Both the position numbers and the translations under genes were made by a program. The notes under the pieces were generated by a model. That model did not search any database. It was not told the DNA's origin and saw only the letters and a list, made by a program, of their open reading frames with translations. Shown here one piece after another: positions 44,158-53,704 of a stretch of DNA of 64,000 nucleotides. Position 1 is the first letter of the stretch; each line of letters opens with the position of its first letter. The DNA is taken from contig CAYXPR010000006.1 of the NCBI GenBank assembly GCA_964467255.1, positions 62,001 through 126,000 on the forward strand. The letters are read 5' to 3'. The stretch is from CAYXPR01 sp964467255. Lineage in GTDB: Bacteria; Pseudomonadota; Alphaproteobacteria; Rickettsiales; RGZB01.

Positions 44158-46572
44158 TTGGCATTATCGCGGCTTAAGGCAGTGGTGTTTTCCCTTCTGG
44201 CGAGCGTCAGCACGCTGGCGCAGGGCGCCCTTGTCAGCAACGCCGAAGCGCAACAAGCGGACTCAAACCCCACGGTTGCAGGTGCGATTGAGAGCAACAT
44301 TCCTGGCTTTGGCTACGTTGAAAAAGTCGCTGATTTTGGTGAGAACGCAGCAAAGTCGGCTGTTCCGGCGGCACAAAATGCAGCAAAATCCGTTGAGGCT
44401 GCCGCCGACTCCATTACCGCTCCGTCAATGCCCTCCGTCAGCGCACCCACAATTCCAAGTGTCAGCGGCGTAGTGCCCTCTGAAGAAAAAACGAACATGC
44501 CCTCGCTTCCGATGCCAACTCTTTCCGCGCCAACATTAAATCTGCCTGCCATACCTTTGCCTGGCGCCGCAAGCACACCTCTGGCCGCACCGGCAGCGCC
44601 TGAAACAAAGCCCGTCGCCATTCCAGATCCCGCCTTGCCAAAGGGCGGGGTTGTAACCCCACCGCCGGAATCACCAACCGCCGCCGGAGAAGAAAAGGGG
44701 AAGGAGAATCTAGATAACATTCTAAAGGAGATGAAAATCCTGAAAGAAAACCGTGGCACCGCCGAGGAAAAAAAGCCCTCCGTGCCACTGCCGGATGAGT
44801 ACCGCAAAATGATGGGCGAAGGTAAGGAGGGCGAGGAAGAGGCAGAAGATCCGGACGCAAAATTCAAAACACAATATCTGCCGGACGTCATCTACCGTAA
44901 AGATTACGAACGCACCAATGCGCACCTACCTCTCTCTTTAGATGGCGCTGATTTAGAGCGCGGCATTTTTGAAACAGCTGAGCAAGGCGATATTAACGGC
45001 CTGCGCGCAGTGCTCGACACTGGCCTTATCAGCCCTGATGTTCGCAACACTTACGGCAACACCCCACTCATGAGCGCCGCACTGCATGGCAAAGTTGATA
45101 CCGCACGCTTGCTTCTGGCGCGTGAAGCAAATCCCAACCTGCAAAATAACCTGGGCCTCACCGCCTTACACATCGCAGCGCAAAAAGGCCGCACCGATGT
45201 GGTGAAAGCGCTGCTCGCCATGAAAGCGGATCCCAACCTGAAAGACAGTTATGCCAACACGCCGCTGATGTTTGCTGCCGCAGGCAAGCATTTTGCCACG
45301 GCACAAGCCTTGCTGGATGGTGGCGCCGTTCGCGAAGCGCGCTTCCTATCGGAACTGGTGCAAAATCCATCACAGATGAAGGCTGTCAAGCACGGCAAGC
45401 CGCCAGGCGACCCAGCCGCAATGGGTGAAACAATTGCAGAAACCAATACCACGCCGGATGGGCTAGTGGTGAATAAGCCTTACTCGCCGCCAGAGCCGGA
45501 GCCGCCGGTAAAGCCTGAGGCACTCACTGCAGAAAGCGCCACCTTGCCGCCAAGCGCGCTCCAAGAAGAAGGTGTCGTAAAAGATTTATATGGCGTGCCT
45601 GTTACGCCAAAGCCTGAAAGTATCAGCAAGGATGCGGCAAACGAAGAGGCACAGAAGGCAGCCGCTGCTGCTGCTCGTGCAGCGGCACAAAAACCGCCCG
45701 AAACCACGGCAACCGGCACAGCGCCATCTTTAGCCGTTCCTGGGCAGGCTGCTCCGGTGGCGATTACGCCCACTGCGCCAAGCCTGACTCCACCCACCGC
45801 CACACCGGTGATGCCAAGCCTCATGCCAGCAACCACGAGTCCTTCATTGCCGACACTTACCGCCCCGGCGGCGGCTGAAAAAGCTCCGGAAGCCGCAAAA
45901 ATCACCGCACCAGAAAATGCTCCAGCACCTTCTGTGGGCGCACCGGATGAAGAGCCTGCCGCACCAATTCCACCGCTACCAGTTAAAACACCTGCGGCCA
46001 CCACCACAACACCGCCTGCGTCTTCCTCTGCACCAGCGAAAACTTTGCCTGCACTAACGGCACCCGCTGCCTCGGCGCCTACTGTAACCCCCCCTGCAAT
46101 CCCTGCCCCGATCACACCATCGACCAGTCTGCCGACGCTGGCGCCCACAAAGCCCGCCGAGGCCATTAAACCCGTTGCGCCGATTACAGAAACCAAGCCT
46201 GCCGCCATTGAGCCGCCTGCTGCAAGCAAGCCTGCGGCAAAGCCGCCATCAGACCTTACCTTGCCGGAAATGCCCTCCTTCGACAGTTTTGTAACGCCGG
46301 AGGAAAAACCCACAGCGCCGAAAACGCCCGCAGCGCCGGCCACGCCAGCCGCTGAAATCCCAAGCACATCAAGTAACGAGCTCGGTGTGCCCTCTGTGGA
46401 TACGAAGAAAGGCGTTATTCCGGCTTTAACACCGAAAGAGCCAATAAAAGAAGAATCAAAAGACCCTGCGATGGATGCGGTGGATAAAATGTTTAAAGAT
46501 GCGTCCGGTGAGGCCAAGAAAAAAGATGAAATCCCCGCCGTTGGCCCACAAATCCCCGCAGAATTAGAATAG
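44158..46572 (+). CDS. Exported ankyrin / Pro-Ala-rich protein (no SPOR)
   Basis: The 804-residue protein starts at TTG 44158, the only in-frame start giving a good signal peptide (ALSRLKAVVFSLLASVSTL, cleavage after AEA near 31). A low-complexity Pro/Ser/Ala/Thr part (about 75-200) is followed by an acidic helix (EKGKENLDNILKEMKILKE), then three to four ankyrin repeats (about 267-400; TPLMSAALHGKVD, TALHIAAQKGRTD, TPLMFAAAG). A long Pro/Ala/Thr-rich tail without SPOR completes it. Overall it resembles the larger protein at 15007. The ankyrin part likely binds a periplasmic partner. Divergence or loss of SPOR is inferred. Confidence 0.8.
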   Translation: MALSRLKAVVFSLLASVSTLAQGALVSNAEAQQADSNPTVAGAIESNIPGFGYVEKVADFGENAAKSAVPAAQNAAKSVEAAADSITAPSMPSVSAPTIPSVSGVVPSEEKTNMPSLPMPTLSAPTLNLPAIPLPGAASTPLAAPAAPETKPVAIPDPALPKGGVVTPPPESPTAAGEEKGKENLDNILKEMKILKENRGTAEEKKPSVPLPDEYRKMMGEGKEGEEEAEDPDAKFKTQYLPDVIYRKDYERTNAHLPLSLDGADLERGIFETAEQGDINGLRAVLDTGLISPDVRNTYGNTPLMSAALHGKVDTARLLLAREANPNLQNNLGLTALHIAAQKGRTDVVKALLAMKADPNLKDSYANTPLMFAAAGKHFATAQALLDGGAVREARFLSELVQNPSQMKAVKHGKPPGDPAAMGETIAETNTTPDGLVVNKPYSPPEPEPPVKPEALTAESATLPPSALQEEGVVKDLYGVPVTPKPESISKDAANEEAQKAAAAAARAAAQKPPETTATGTAPSLAVPGQAAPVAITPTAPSLTPPTATPVMPSLMPATTSPSLPTLTAPAAAEKAPEAAKITAPENAPAPSVGAPDEEPAAPIPPLPVKTPAATTTTPPASSSAPAKTLPALTAPAASAPTVTPPAIPAPITPSTSLPTLAPTKPAEAIKPVAPITETKPAAIEPPAASKPAAKPPSDLTLPEMPSFDSFVTPEEKPTAPKTPAAPATPAAEIPSTSSNELGVPSVDTKKGVIPALTPKEPIKEESKDPAMDAVDKMFKDASGEAKKKDEIPAVGPQIPAELE

Positions 46573-46673
46573 GTCACGCCCTCGCTTTTTGCTTGGCAGT
46601 GTTGTGCTAAACCGCTAAAAATAACCCATCCACATGGACCCTCAACGACATCCGCCACTCGAAGGACACGGTG

Positions 46674-48395
46674 ATGAAAAAGCCTTTTGATAAGTCTAAA
46701 CTGCCCAGCCGCCACGTAACCGAGGGGCCAGAGCGCGCACCGCATCGCTCCTATTACTATGCCATGGGCATGACCGAAGCGCAGATTCACCAGCCACTTA
46801 TCGGCGTGGTCACCACATGGAACGAGGCTGCGCCGTGTAACATTTCACTCGCCCGTCAGGCGCAGGTGGTTAAAAAAGGCGTCAGCGCGGCTGGCGGCAC
46901 ACCGCGTGAATTCACCACCATCACCGTCACCGACGGCATCGCGATGGGGCATCAGGGCATGAAGTCGTCTCTCGTGTCGCGCGATGTGATTGCCGATTCC
47001 GTTGAACTCACCGTACGCGGCCATTGCTACGATGCGCTCGTCGGCCTTGCCGGATGCGACAAATCCCTCCCCGGCCTGATGATGGCGATGGTGCGACTGA
47101 ATATTCCATCCGTGTTTATCTATGGCGGTTCTATTCTGCCTGGCCACTACAAGGGCAAGGACATCACCGTGCAGGACATGTTCGAAGCCGTTGGGCTTCA
47201 CAGCACCGGCAAGTTGAGTGATGAAGAACTCCACGCCATGGAAGAGGTCGCCTGCCCCTCATCGGGTTCCTGCGGCGGCCAGTTCACCGCCAACACCATG
47301 GCCTGCGTATCCGAAGCCATCGGCCTCGCGCTGCCGGGTTCTGCGGGCGCGCCAGCCCCCTATGACACACGCGACCAGTTCGGCTTTGACTCCGGCCAGC
47401 AGGTGATGGAGCTCTTAAAAAAGAAAATCCGCCCGCGTGATATCGTCACTCGCAAGGCGCTCGAAAATGCGGCGGCAGTGGTTGCAGCCACGGGTGGCTC
47501 CACCAATGGTGCGCTGCACCTGCCTGCCATCGCACATGAAGCGGGCATTACATTCAACCTCGAGGATGTCGGCAAAATCTTCCATAAAACGCCTTATATC
47601 GCCAGCCTGAAACCAGGCGGTAAATACGTGGCGAAAGACCTATACGAAGTTGGCGGTGTGCAGATTGTGATGAAAGCGCTGCTGGATGGTGGCTTCCTGC
47701 ATGGCGATGCCATCACCGTTACCGGAAAAACAATCGCTGAAAACCTGAAGGGCGTGAAGTTCCCGAAGAATCAGGACGTCGTGCGCCCCACATCTGACCC
47801 CATCACCGCCACCGGCGGCGTGGTCACGCTCAAAGGCAATCTTGCGCCGGAAGGCTGCATCGTGAAAGTGGCGGGCATGAAGAATTTGAAGTTTTCTGGC
47901 CCTGCGCGTTGTTTTGACCGCGAGGAAGATGCCTTTGCCGCCGTCGATAAACGTAAATACAAAGAAGGCGAAGTGCTCGTTATCCGCTATGAAGGGCCTA
48001 AAGGTGGCCCTGGCATGCGCGAGATGCTCGCCACCACCGCCGCGCTCTATGGGCAAGGCAAGGGCGACAGTGTGGCGCTTATTACCGACGGGCGCTTCTC
48101 CGGCGCCACGCGCGGTTTCTGCGTCGGCCATGTGGGGCCCGAGGCTGCCGCAGGCGGCCCAATCGCCCTTATCAAAGATGGTGACATCATCACGCTGGAT
48201 GCCTTGAAAGGCACTATCAGCGTGAACCTCACTGAAAAAGAACTCGCCGAGCGTAAGAAAAAATGGAAGCCGCGCGCGACCGATTACCAATCCGGCTCAC
48301 TGTGGAAATATGCGCAAGTAGTCGGCCCCGCGAAAGACGGTGCGGTCACCCATCCGGGCGGCGCAAAAGAAACCCATAGCTATGCGGATATTTAA
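46674..48395 (+). CDS. ilvD: Dihydroxy-acid dehydratase
   Basis: IlvD is the Fe-S enzyme of valine and isoleucine synthesis, converting dihydroxy acids to 2-oxo acids. The 573-residue protein has the cluster cysteines in GCDKSLPG and PSSGSCGGQFTANTM, plus DGRFSGATRG near the C-terminus. The start is the ATG at 46674 after AAGGA; a GTG lies one codon before. It overlaps the next gene by one base (TAATG). No other ilv genes are in the window. Confidence 0.97.
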   Translation: MKKPFDKSKLPSRHVTEGPERAPHRSYYYAMGMTEAQIHQPLIGVVTTWNEAAPCNISLARQAQVVKKGVSAAGGTPREFTTITVTDGIAMGHQGMKSSLVSRDVIADSVELTVRGHCYDALVGLAGCDKSLPGLMMAMVRLNIPSVFIYGGSILPGHYKGKDITVQDMFEAVGLHSTGKLSDEELHAMEEVACPSSGSCGGQFTANTMACVSEAIGLALPGSAGAPAPYDTRDQFGFDSGQQVMELLKKKIRPRDIVTRKALENAAAVVAATGGSTNGALHLPAIAHEAGITFNLEDVGKIFHKTPYIASLKPGGKYVAKDLYEVGGVQIVMKALLDGGFLHGDAITVTGKTIAENLKGVKFPKNQDVVRPTSDPITATGGVVTLKGNLAPEGCIVKVAGMKNLKFSGPARCFDREEDAFAAVDKRKYKEGEVLVIRYEGPKGGPGMREMLATTAALYGQGKGDSVALITDGRFSGATRGFCVGHVGPEAAAGGPIALIKDGDIITLDALKGTISVNLTEKELAERKKKWKPRATDYQSGSLWKYAQVVGPAKDGAVTHPGGAKETHSYADI

Positions 48396-49057
48396 TGCAA
48401 ACCTATCTTAAAACCATCATTGCGGCACTCTCACTCCTCACGCTGATTGGCCTGTCGTATCTGGGCTATGCGTACTGGCGCGACCGTGTTGCATTTTCCT
48501 CAGACCCCAATCTGGCCGAGTTAGAGCGCTATGAGCAAGCCAAGGATTATCCCGGACTGGCCAATGCGCTTTTCCGCAAACGCGAGGGCACTGCCTTTAG
48601 CGAAGCCGTGCTGCCGTGGCTGGAAAAGCGCGAAGAGCGGGCGTTCGCTCCTTACCTTTATGCACAAGCCCTGCATCTCAATGTGCTACAGAAGCCTGAA
48701 GAAGCCATCCGTTATTATTTCCGCGCTGGCCTTCTTGCGCGTATTGATTTGCTATATTGCCTTGATGCAAGCGCCGAAAAACTCATCATGCAAATGGAGT
48801 CCCTGTTTCCAGACACGTTAGATTATCTGGATGAACATCCGGGCGCACGCGTATCTGCTGGCACCTTGGCGCTGCTCAAAGAAGAACAGGCCGTGGGGCG
48901 ACCAAAGCCCGATTGGCTTTGCCCCTATGGAGATAAAAAATTGAGCAAATATGAGGCCTTCGTGGAAGAAACGCTGTGGCTTGAGCGCCGCATCCCTACA
49001 TTAGAAAGTTTCCGCATCCTGATTTCCGAGCGTCCTGCTTACCCGGAGGGGCAGTAG
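48395..49057 (+). CDS. Single-span membrane protein coupled to ilvD
   Basis: This is an unrecognised 220-residue protein with an N-terminal membrane anchor (LKTIIAALSLLTLIGLSYLGYAYW, about 5-28) and a soluble, helical, probably TPR- or Sel1-like part in the periplasm (ERYEQAKDYPGLANALF, YAQALHLNVLQKPEEAIRYYFRAG). Its ATG overlaps the ilvD stop, which suggests translational coupling, but a link with branched-chain amino-acid synthesis is not obvious. One cysteine pair (YCLDA, WLCPYG) could form a disulfide. Confidence 0.75.
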   Translation: MQTYLKTIIAALSLLTLIGLSYLGYAYWRDRVAFSSDPNLAELERYEQAKDYPGLANALFRKREGTAFSEAVLPWLEKREERAFAPYLYAQALHLNVLQKPEEAIRYYFRAGLLARIDLLYCLDASAEKLIMQMESLFPDTLDYLDEHPGARVSAGTLALLKEEQAVGRPKPDWLCPYGDKKLSKYEAFVEETLWLERRIPTLESFRILISERPAYPEGQ

Positions 49058-49063
49058 CAGCTT

Positions 49064-49837
49064 CTATCCTTTCGGCGGTAGGTCTTCGCCTGACTTTTCG
49101 GCCTGCATACCGAGATAATTCCCAACAATGCCTAAGGCTGCGCTGCGTATGTTGTGAAGCGCAACAAGTGAATTAATAATTTCGTTATTCGCCGCCATAT
49201 AGTCCAATATTGCCACCTGAGCCACGGCGTGCTCTTCAAATGAACGTTTTTTTTCTTCAAAAAGAGCGCCAATACCAGGCGTTACTTCATCTGCCCTTGC
49301 CGCAGTAACTCGGTACATCTGCATCCCAGGTGATTGGTCAATCCGATCACTGTATTTGTCCCATAATTTCATGAGTAGTTCTTCATGCTTGGCTTCAAGT
49401 GGCGGCACGGGCTCACCCCTAATTTCAGCCATCGTTTTATCGTGTAGTGTGGCAGAAAGCTGCTCAATATCATCTACCTCTGCCTTCACTTTCTCGTTAT
49501 AATCTGCAAGCAGCCCGCCTTTTTCGCCAACCGCATTTGCAATATCAAGTAGCGCCTTCAGGTCATCGCCGAGCGCGGCCACGCGCTCCCTGCTCACCAC
49601 CATATCAATGTGTTTGCCCGAAGGTCCTTCCGGCGTCTCACGCGCCTCCATGGCCTTTCTGAGGCGGCCCACACTTACCATCACATTGTCGAAAAACAAC
49701 CGATCCTTTAAACCTTGAAGCATTGGGTGCTGCATCCGCCCATAGGCACTGGCCAGCACATCACCCATACCGCGCACAAACAGATACAAATGCTCTTCCG
49801 GCGTGCTTGGGAGCGGTATTTCACCTTCGTTTGCCAT
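49064..49837 (-). CDS. Helical cytoplasmic protein of unknown function
   Basis: This is an unrecognised 257-residue protein (from ATG 49837; the frame opens at 49885). It is almost entirely helical, with coiled-coil potential near residues 110-160 (NEKVKAEVDDIEQLSATLHDKT), and ends in SGEDLPPKG. It converges on the gene ending at 49057. The style (many charged helices, a Pro-rich end) resembles the two hypothetical genes at 56942 and 57599, but there is no clear sequence match between them. Confidence 0.7.
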   Translation of the reverse strand: MANEGEIPLPSTPEEHLYLFVRGMGDVLASAYGRMQHPMLQGLKDRLFFDNVMVSVGRLRKAMEARETPEGPSGKHIDMVVSRERVAALGDDLKALLDIANAVGEKGGLLADYNEKVKAEVDDIEQLSATLHDKTMAEIRGEPVPPLEAKHEELLMKLWDKYSDRIDQSPGMQMYRVTAARADEVTPGIGALFEEKKRSFEEHAVAQVAILDYMAANNEIINSLVALHNIRSAALGIVGNYLGMQAEKSGEDLPPKG

Positions 49838-49913
49838 GGCGTCATTCTCAAAATTGTTGTAATCCTTAGGCGCAGTATAGCACAAAACCCCTTAATAATT
49901 GCTTAACGCAAAA

Positions 49914-50657
49914 ATGCCAAAATCTTTAAAAAACAATACGATAGACTCTGCTGAGGTGGCAAAATTTACCGCCATGGCAGATGAATGGTGGGACGAGAAC
50001 GGCAAATTCCGCCCGCTCCATTTATTCAATCCCGTGCGCATCCGCTATATACGCGACGCTATCGCCACGCACTTTAACAAAAAACCAGAAGCGCCGAAGC
50101 CTTTAAGCGGCATCCGTATTGTGGATATCGGCTGCGGCGGCGGCTTGCTCGCCGAACCTTTGGCACGCCTTGGCGCAACCGTTACCGGTGTAGATGCCTC
50201 CGAAAAGAACATTCGCATCGCATCCTTACATGCCAAAAAAACGAACACCAAAGTAACGTACTTACATCATGCGGCAGAAGATTTGGTTTCAAAAAAACAA
50301 CAATTCGATGTCGTGCTGGCGATGGAAATCGTTGAGCATGTGGCCGACGTAGATGCCTTTCTAAAGGCCTGTGCTGCGCTCGTAAAACCCGGTGGGCTTT
50401 TATTCGTCGCCACGCTCAACCGCACGCCTAAATCATTTTTGTTTGGCATTCTCGGCGCAGAATATGTCATGCGCTGGTTACCGCGCGGCACGCATGACTG
50501 GCGGAAATTCTTGAAGCCATCCGAAATCGCGGAAATTCTGCAAAAAGAGGGTTTAAAAACAGACGATATTAAAGGTGTTAATTACCGCATTATCTCGGGT
50601 GATTTCCTTCTCACAAACGACCCGAGTGTTAACTATATCCTACGCGCAAAATGCTGA
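49914..50657 (+). CDS. ubiG: Ubiquinone biosynthesis O-methyltransferase
   Basis: UbiG performs both O-methylations in ubiquinone synthesis. The 247 residues show the N-terminal MADEWWDENGKFRPLHLFNP block typical of the family, SAM motif I VDIGCGGGLLAEPLA, the acid loop VDASEKNI and EIVEHV, and the late block RTPKSFLFGILGAEYV with PRGTHDW. ATG at 49914 is chosen; the frame starts at 49899. The gene converges on the glycosyltransferase at 50658 without a gap. It supports aerobic ubiquinone-based respiration. Confidence 0.95.
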   Translation: MPKSLKNNTIDSAEVAKFTAMADEWWDENGKFRPLHLFNPVRIRYIRDAIATHFNKKPEAPKPLSGIRIVDIGCGGGLLAEPLARLGATVTGVDASEKNIRIASLHAKKTNTKVTYLHHAAEDLVSKKQQFDVVLAMEIVEHVADVDAFLKACAALVKPGGLLFVATLNRTPKSFLFGILGAEYVMRWLPRGTHDWRKFLKPSEIAEILQKEGLKTDDIKGVNYRIISGDFLLTNDPSVNYILRAKC

Positions 50658-51728
50658 TTATTTGTTCTCAAGCACTGCTCTGTACGAACTAATATGGTTA
50701 TAAAAAAGCTTCAATAGTGGCTGGCTGATAATGATGGGAATATCTTTATACAGAAGCGCCGCTGTCAGTGAGCGACTGTTGCACACAATAGCGTAATATA
50801 AATACAGCCGCCTATGTCCAATAGATCTGCATGCATGCACCAATTTTCTAACTAATTTCTTTCTTAGAAACAAAGATGGGCGCAGATGAAGGCTTTCTGC
50901 CAAGGCGTTCTCAATGCCTTGCCATGTAATAATAATTCGCTTTATTTCCTGCGGGTTTTTTATTTCTTTTATGGACAGAAAAAACTCGAGAAAATCCTGT
51001 GTGTCTTTTGGATGATTTCTAACAAAAATCGGTATAACGCGTCCGAGGTTTTTTGTAGCCGTATGGGCAGCGCTTCGGCCAGAAATTAAAGAATTACCGT
51101 GGTATTGGCTGTTGGCGCGCACCCGATAAATTAAGAGTGGCCTAGCCATTTTCCTTACTTTCGTGTGGGGTAAAATCCGGGAAATAAATTCAAAGTCTTC
51201 TGCCTCCCCATGCACAAAGCTTTCATCATAATATATGTGGTTTTCGCGAAAAATTTTGCTACGAAACATAAGGGTTGGGTTCTCAAATTCCATTTTTATC
51301 AAAACATCCACCCCCAAGCTCGCAAATAGGTTTGAGCAAAGTCTGGGCTGAAAGCGATTACGCTCCAAACCAATGGAGTTTGTGCCCAAAAGTCCAATAT
51401 CCTTATGTGTATCAAGGTACCTTTTTTGGCGCATTAGGCGAGAGGGTAATGAAATATCATCGGCATCCATCAGCGCAATATATTCACCTTTGGCTTCACG
51501 TAATGCCGTGTTTCTGGCAGCAGCGGACCCACGGTTTTTTTCATGATAAAAAACGCGGATGCGGGGGTCTTTAAAAGTATGGATAATGTCGCGGGTAGTG
51601 TCCGTGGAAGCATCGTCCACAATCAGCAGTTCGAAGTCTGTAAGCGTCTGGTCTAAAATGCTCTGAATCGCCAGGGCAATAAACTCCGCCGCGTTATATG
51701 CACACATGACAACGCTAACAGAGGGCAT
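50658..51728 (-). CDS. Family 2 glycosyltransferase, AT-rich
   Basis: The 356-residue GT2 enzyme probably makes surface polysaccharide. The GT-A fold shows VSVVMCAYNAAEFI, LLIVDDASTDTT, GSAAARNTAL and the metal site LMDADDISLPSRL. The last third is basic and without membrane spans. Composition is clearly more AT-rich than its neighbours, especially at the 3' end (50660-51100), suggesting acquisition by transfer. It sits alone between ubiG and the atp operon, with no other surface-sugar genes. Acceptor and sugar are unknown. Confidence 0.88.
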   Translation of the reverse strand: MPSVSVVMCAYNAAEFIALAIQSILDQTLTDFELLIVDDASTDTTRDIIHTFKDPRIRVFYHEKNRGSAAARNTALREAKGEYIALMDADDISLPSRLMRQKRYLDTHKDIGLLGTNSIGLERNRFQPRLCSNLFASLGVDVLIKMEFENPTLMFRSKIFRENHIYYDESFVHGEAEDFEFISRILPHTKVRKMARPLLIYRVRANSQYHGNSLISGRSAAHTATKNLGRVIPIFVRNHPKDTQDFLEFFLSIKEIKNPQEIKRIIITWQGIENALAESLHLRPSLFLRKKLVRKLVHACRSIGHRRLYLYYAIVCNSRSLTAALLYKDIPIIISQPLLKLFYNHISSYRAVLENK

Positions 51729-51749
51729 ACTACCTCCCTATGGGAATCT

Positions 51750-52151
51750 CTAACGCAGCGCGGTGAGCAACGCTTCGGCGATGTGGATATTTTTTTCGGC
51801 AAGCTGACGGTCAAAATCATTCGCGGCTTTGGCAAGCGCCTTCTTGCCTTTTTCAAGGCGCTCTTCTGCATCGGAACGCTTCGCCAGTTTCAAATCAACC
51901 GCTTCTTCGGCCAGCACCGTGCAGCCCGTGGTGCTAACTTCGGTAAAACCGCCGGACACGAAAATACGCTGCGTAATCTGCTCGCCATTTTCATACACAT
52001 CCACCACGCCGCTTTGCATGGTCGCCACCATCGGCGCATGATTTTCCAGCACACCAAACGTGCCGTCGGCACCGGGGATGACAACCATCTTCACCGGTTT
52101 TGAAAACACCACCTGCGTGGGCGTGACTAAATCAAGCGTCAGTTTCGACAT
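51750..52151 (-). CDS. atpC: ATP synthase F1 epsilon subunit
   Basis: This central-stalk subunit regulates catalysis. The 133 residues start with LTLDLVTPTQVVFS and hold the beta-sandwich block IPGADGTFGVLENHAPM, then a C-terminal helical part (RLEKGKKALAKAANDFD). It is the last gene of the atpHAGDC operon, 17 nt after atpD. Confidence 0.96.
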   Translation of the reverse strand: MSKLTLDLVTPTQVVFSKPVKMVVIPGADGTFGVLENHAPMVATMQSGVVDVYENGEQITQRIFVSGGFTEVSTTGCTVLAEEAVDLKLAKRSDAEERLEKGKKALAKAANDFDRQLAEKNIHIAEALLTALR

Positions 52152-52168
52152 GCATCTACCTTATGGTT

Positions 52169-53668
52169 TTACGCCGCTTCAGCAGCCAGCTTTTTAGCTT
52201 TTTCGATGGCTTCTTCAATTGTGCCCACCATGTAGAAAGCAGATTCCGGCAGGTCGTCATATTCACCGGCGCAGATTGCTTTAAAGCCTTTGATGGTGTC
52301 AGACAAGCTCACCCATTTACCCGGAGCGCCCGTGAACACTTCGGCCACGTGGAATGGCTGCGACAGGAAGCGCTGAATCTTACGCGCACGTGCCACCACC
52401 AGTTTGTCTTCTTCCGAAAGTTCATCCATGCCCAGAATCGCGATGATGTCCTGCAGCGATTTATAGGTCTGCAGAATCTTCTGCACTTCACGGGCCACGG
52501 CATAGTGTTCATCACCAATCACGCGTGGGTCAAGAATACGGCTGGTGGAGTCCAGCGGATCCACGGCAGGGTAAATCCCGAGTTCGGCAATCTGGCGGGA
52601 AAGCACCGTTGTCGCATCAAGGTGCGCGAAAGAGGTCGCAGGCGCAGGGTCCGTCAAGTCGTCAGCAGGTACGTAAATGGCCTGCACCGAAGTGATGGAG
52701 CCTTTGTTCGTGGAGGTAATGCGTTCCTGCAGCTGACCCATTTCGGTTGCCAGCGTCGGCTGGTAACCCACTGCAGAAGGAATACGACCGAGCAGCGCGG
52801 ATACTTCAGAACCGGCCTGTGTGAAGCGGAAGATGTTGTCCACGAAGAACAACACGTCCTGACCTTCTTGGTCGCGGAAATATTCCGCCACCGTCAGACC
52901 CGTCAGCGCCACGCGGGCACGCGCACCTGGCGGCTCATTCATCTGGCCATATACGAGTGCTACTTTGGATTTGCTCTGGTCTTTGAGGTTGATAACGCCA
53001 GAGTCCATCATTTCGTGGTACAAATCGTTACCTTCACGCGTACGTTCACCCACACCGGCGAACACCGAGTAACCACCGTGTGCTTTCGCCACGTTGTTGA
53101 TGAGTTCCATGATAAGAACGGTTTTGCCCACACCGGCGCCACCGAACAGACCGATTTTACCACCCTTAGAGTAAGGCGCGAGAAGGTCGATCACCTTAAT
53201 ACCGGTAACGAGTACTTCGGTTTCCGTTGCCTGCTCGATAAAGGATGGAGCGGGCTGGTGAATCGCCATTTTCTGTTTCGTTTTGATCGGACCTTTTTCG
53301 TCAATCGGCTCACCCACCACGTTCATAATGCGGCCCAGCGTTTCAGGGCCGACCGGCACGGCAATCGGCTCACCGCTATCGATTACTTCCTGACCACGCA
53401 CCAGACCGTCGGTGGAGTCCATCGCGATGCAACGCACAGAGCCTTCGCCCAAATGCTGCGCCACTTCCATCACCAGCGTCTTGCCGTCATTTTGCGTTTC
53501 AAGCGCGTTTAGAATCGGCGGCAGGTAGCCGTCAAACTGCACGTCCACCACAGCGGAAATCACCTGCGTGACTTTGCCTTTTCGGCCTTTGGCCAGCGGC
53601 GTAACGTTGCTGCTTTTGCCTTTGGTTTCGGCTGCTGCTTTCTTTGGTGCTTCTTTCTTCGGTGCCAT
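52169..53668 (-). CDS. atpD: ATP synthase F1 beta subunit
   Basis: This is the catalytic subunit of F1. The 499-residue protein has Walker A GGAGVGKTVL, Walker B-containing DVLFFVDNIFRFTQ and the family signature in the PAVDPLDSTSR region. The N-terminus carries an extra Lys/Ala-rich stretch (MAPKKEAPKKAAAETKGKSS) before the normal VTQVISAVVDVQF start, about 28 residues longer than usual. GGAGCGA precedes the ATG at 53668; an in-frame ATG four codons earlier would overlap that site. Gene order is normal. Confidence 0.97.
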   Translation of the reverse strand: MAPKKEAPKKAAAETKGKSSNVTPLAKGRKGKVTQVISAVVDVQFDGYLPPILNALETQNDGKTLVMEVAQHLGEGSVRCIAMDSTDGLVRGQEVIDSGEPIAVPVGPETLGRIMNVVGEPIDEKGPIKTKQKMAIHQPAPSFIEQATETEVLVTGIKVIDLLAPYSKGGKIGLFGGAGVGKTVLIMELINNVAKAHGGYSVFAGVGERTREGNDLYHEMMDSGVINLKDQSKSKVALVYGQMNEPPGARARVALTGLTVAEYFRDQEGQDVLFFVDNIFRFTQAGSEVSALLGRIPSAVGYQPTLATEMGQLQERITSTNKGSITSVQAIYVPADDLTDPAPATSFAHLDATTVLSRQIAELGIYPAVDPLDSTSRILDPRVIGDEHYAVAREVQKILQTYKSLQDIIAILGMDELSEEDKLVVARARKIQRFLSQPFHVAEVFTGAPGKWVSLSDTIKGFKAICAGEYDDLPESAFYMVGTIEEAIEKAKKLAAEAA

Positions 53669-53704
53669 AGTTCGCTCCACTTTTTCTAAAAATAAATACG
53701 TTCG

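Noticed and set aside
45480..46790. 436-residue minus-strand Gly/Ala-rich frame
   Set aside because: Reverse image of the Pro/Ala/Thr tail of the exported ankyrin protein; crosses into ilvD.
52163..53512. 450-residue plus-strand frame antisense to atpD
   Set aside because: His/Phe/Arg-rich shadow of a highly conserved gene with biased codons; atpD is unmistakable on the other strand.
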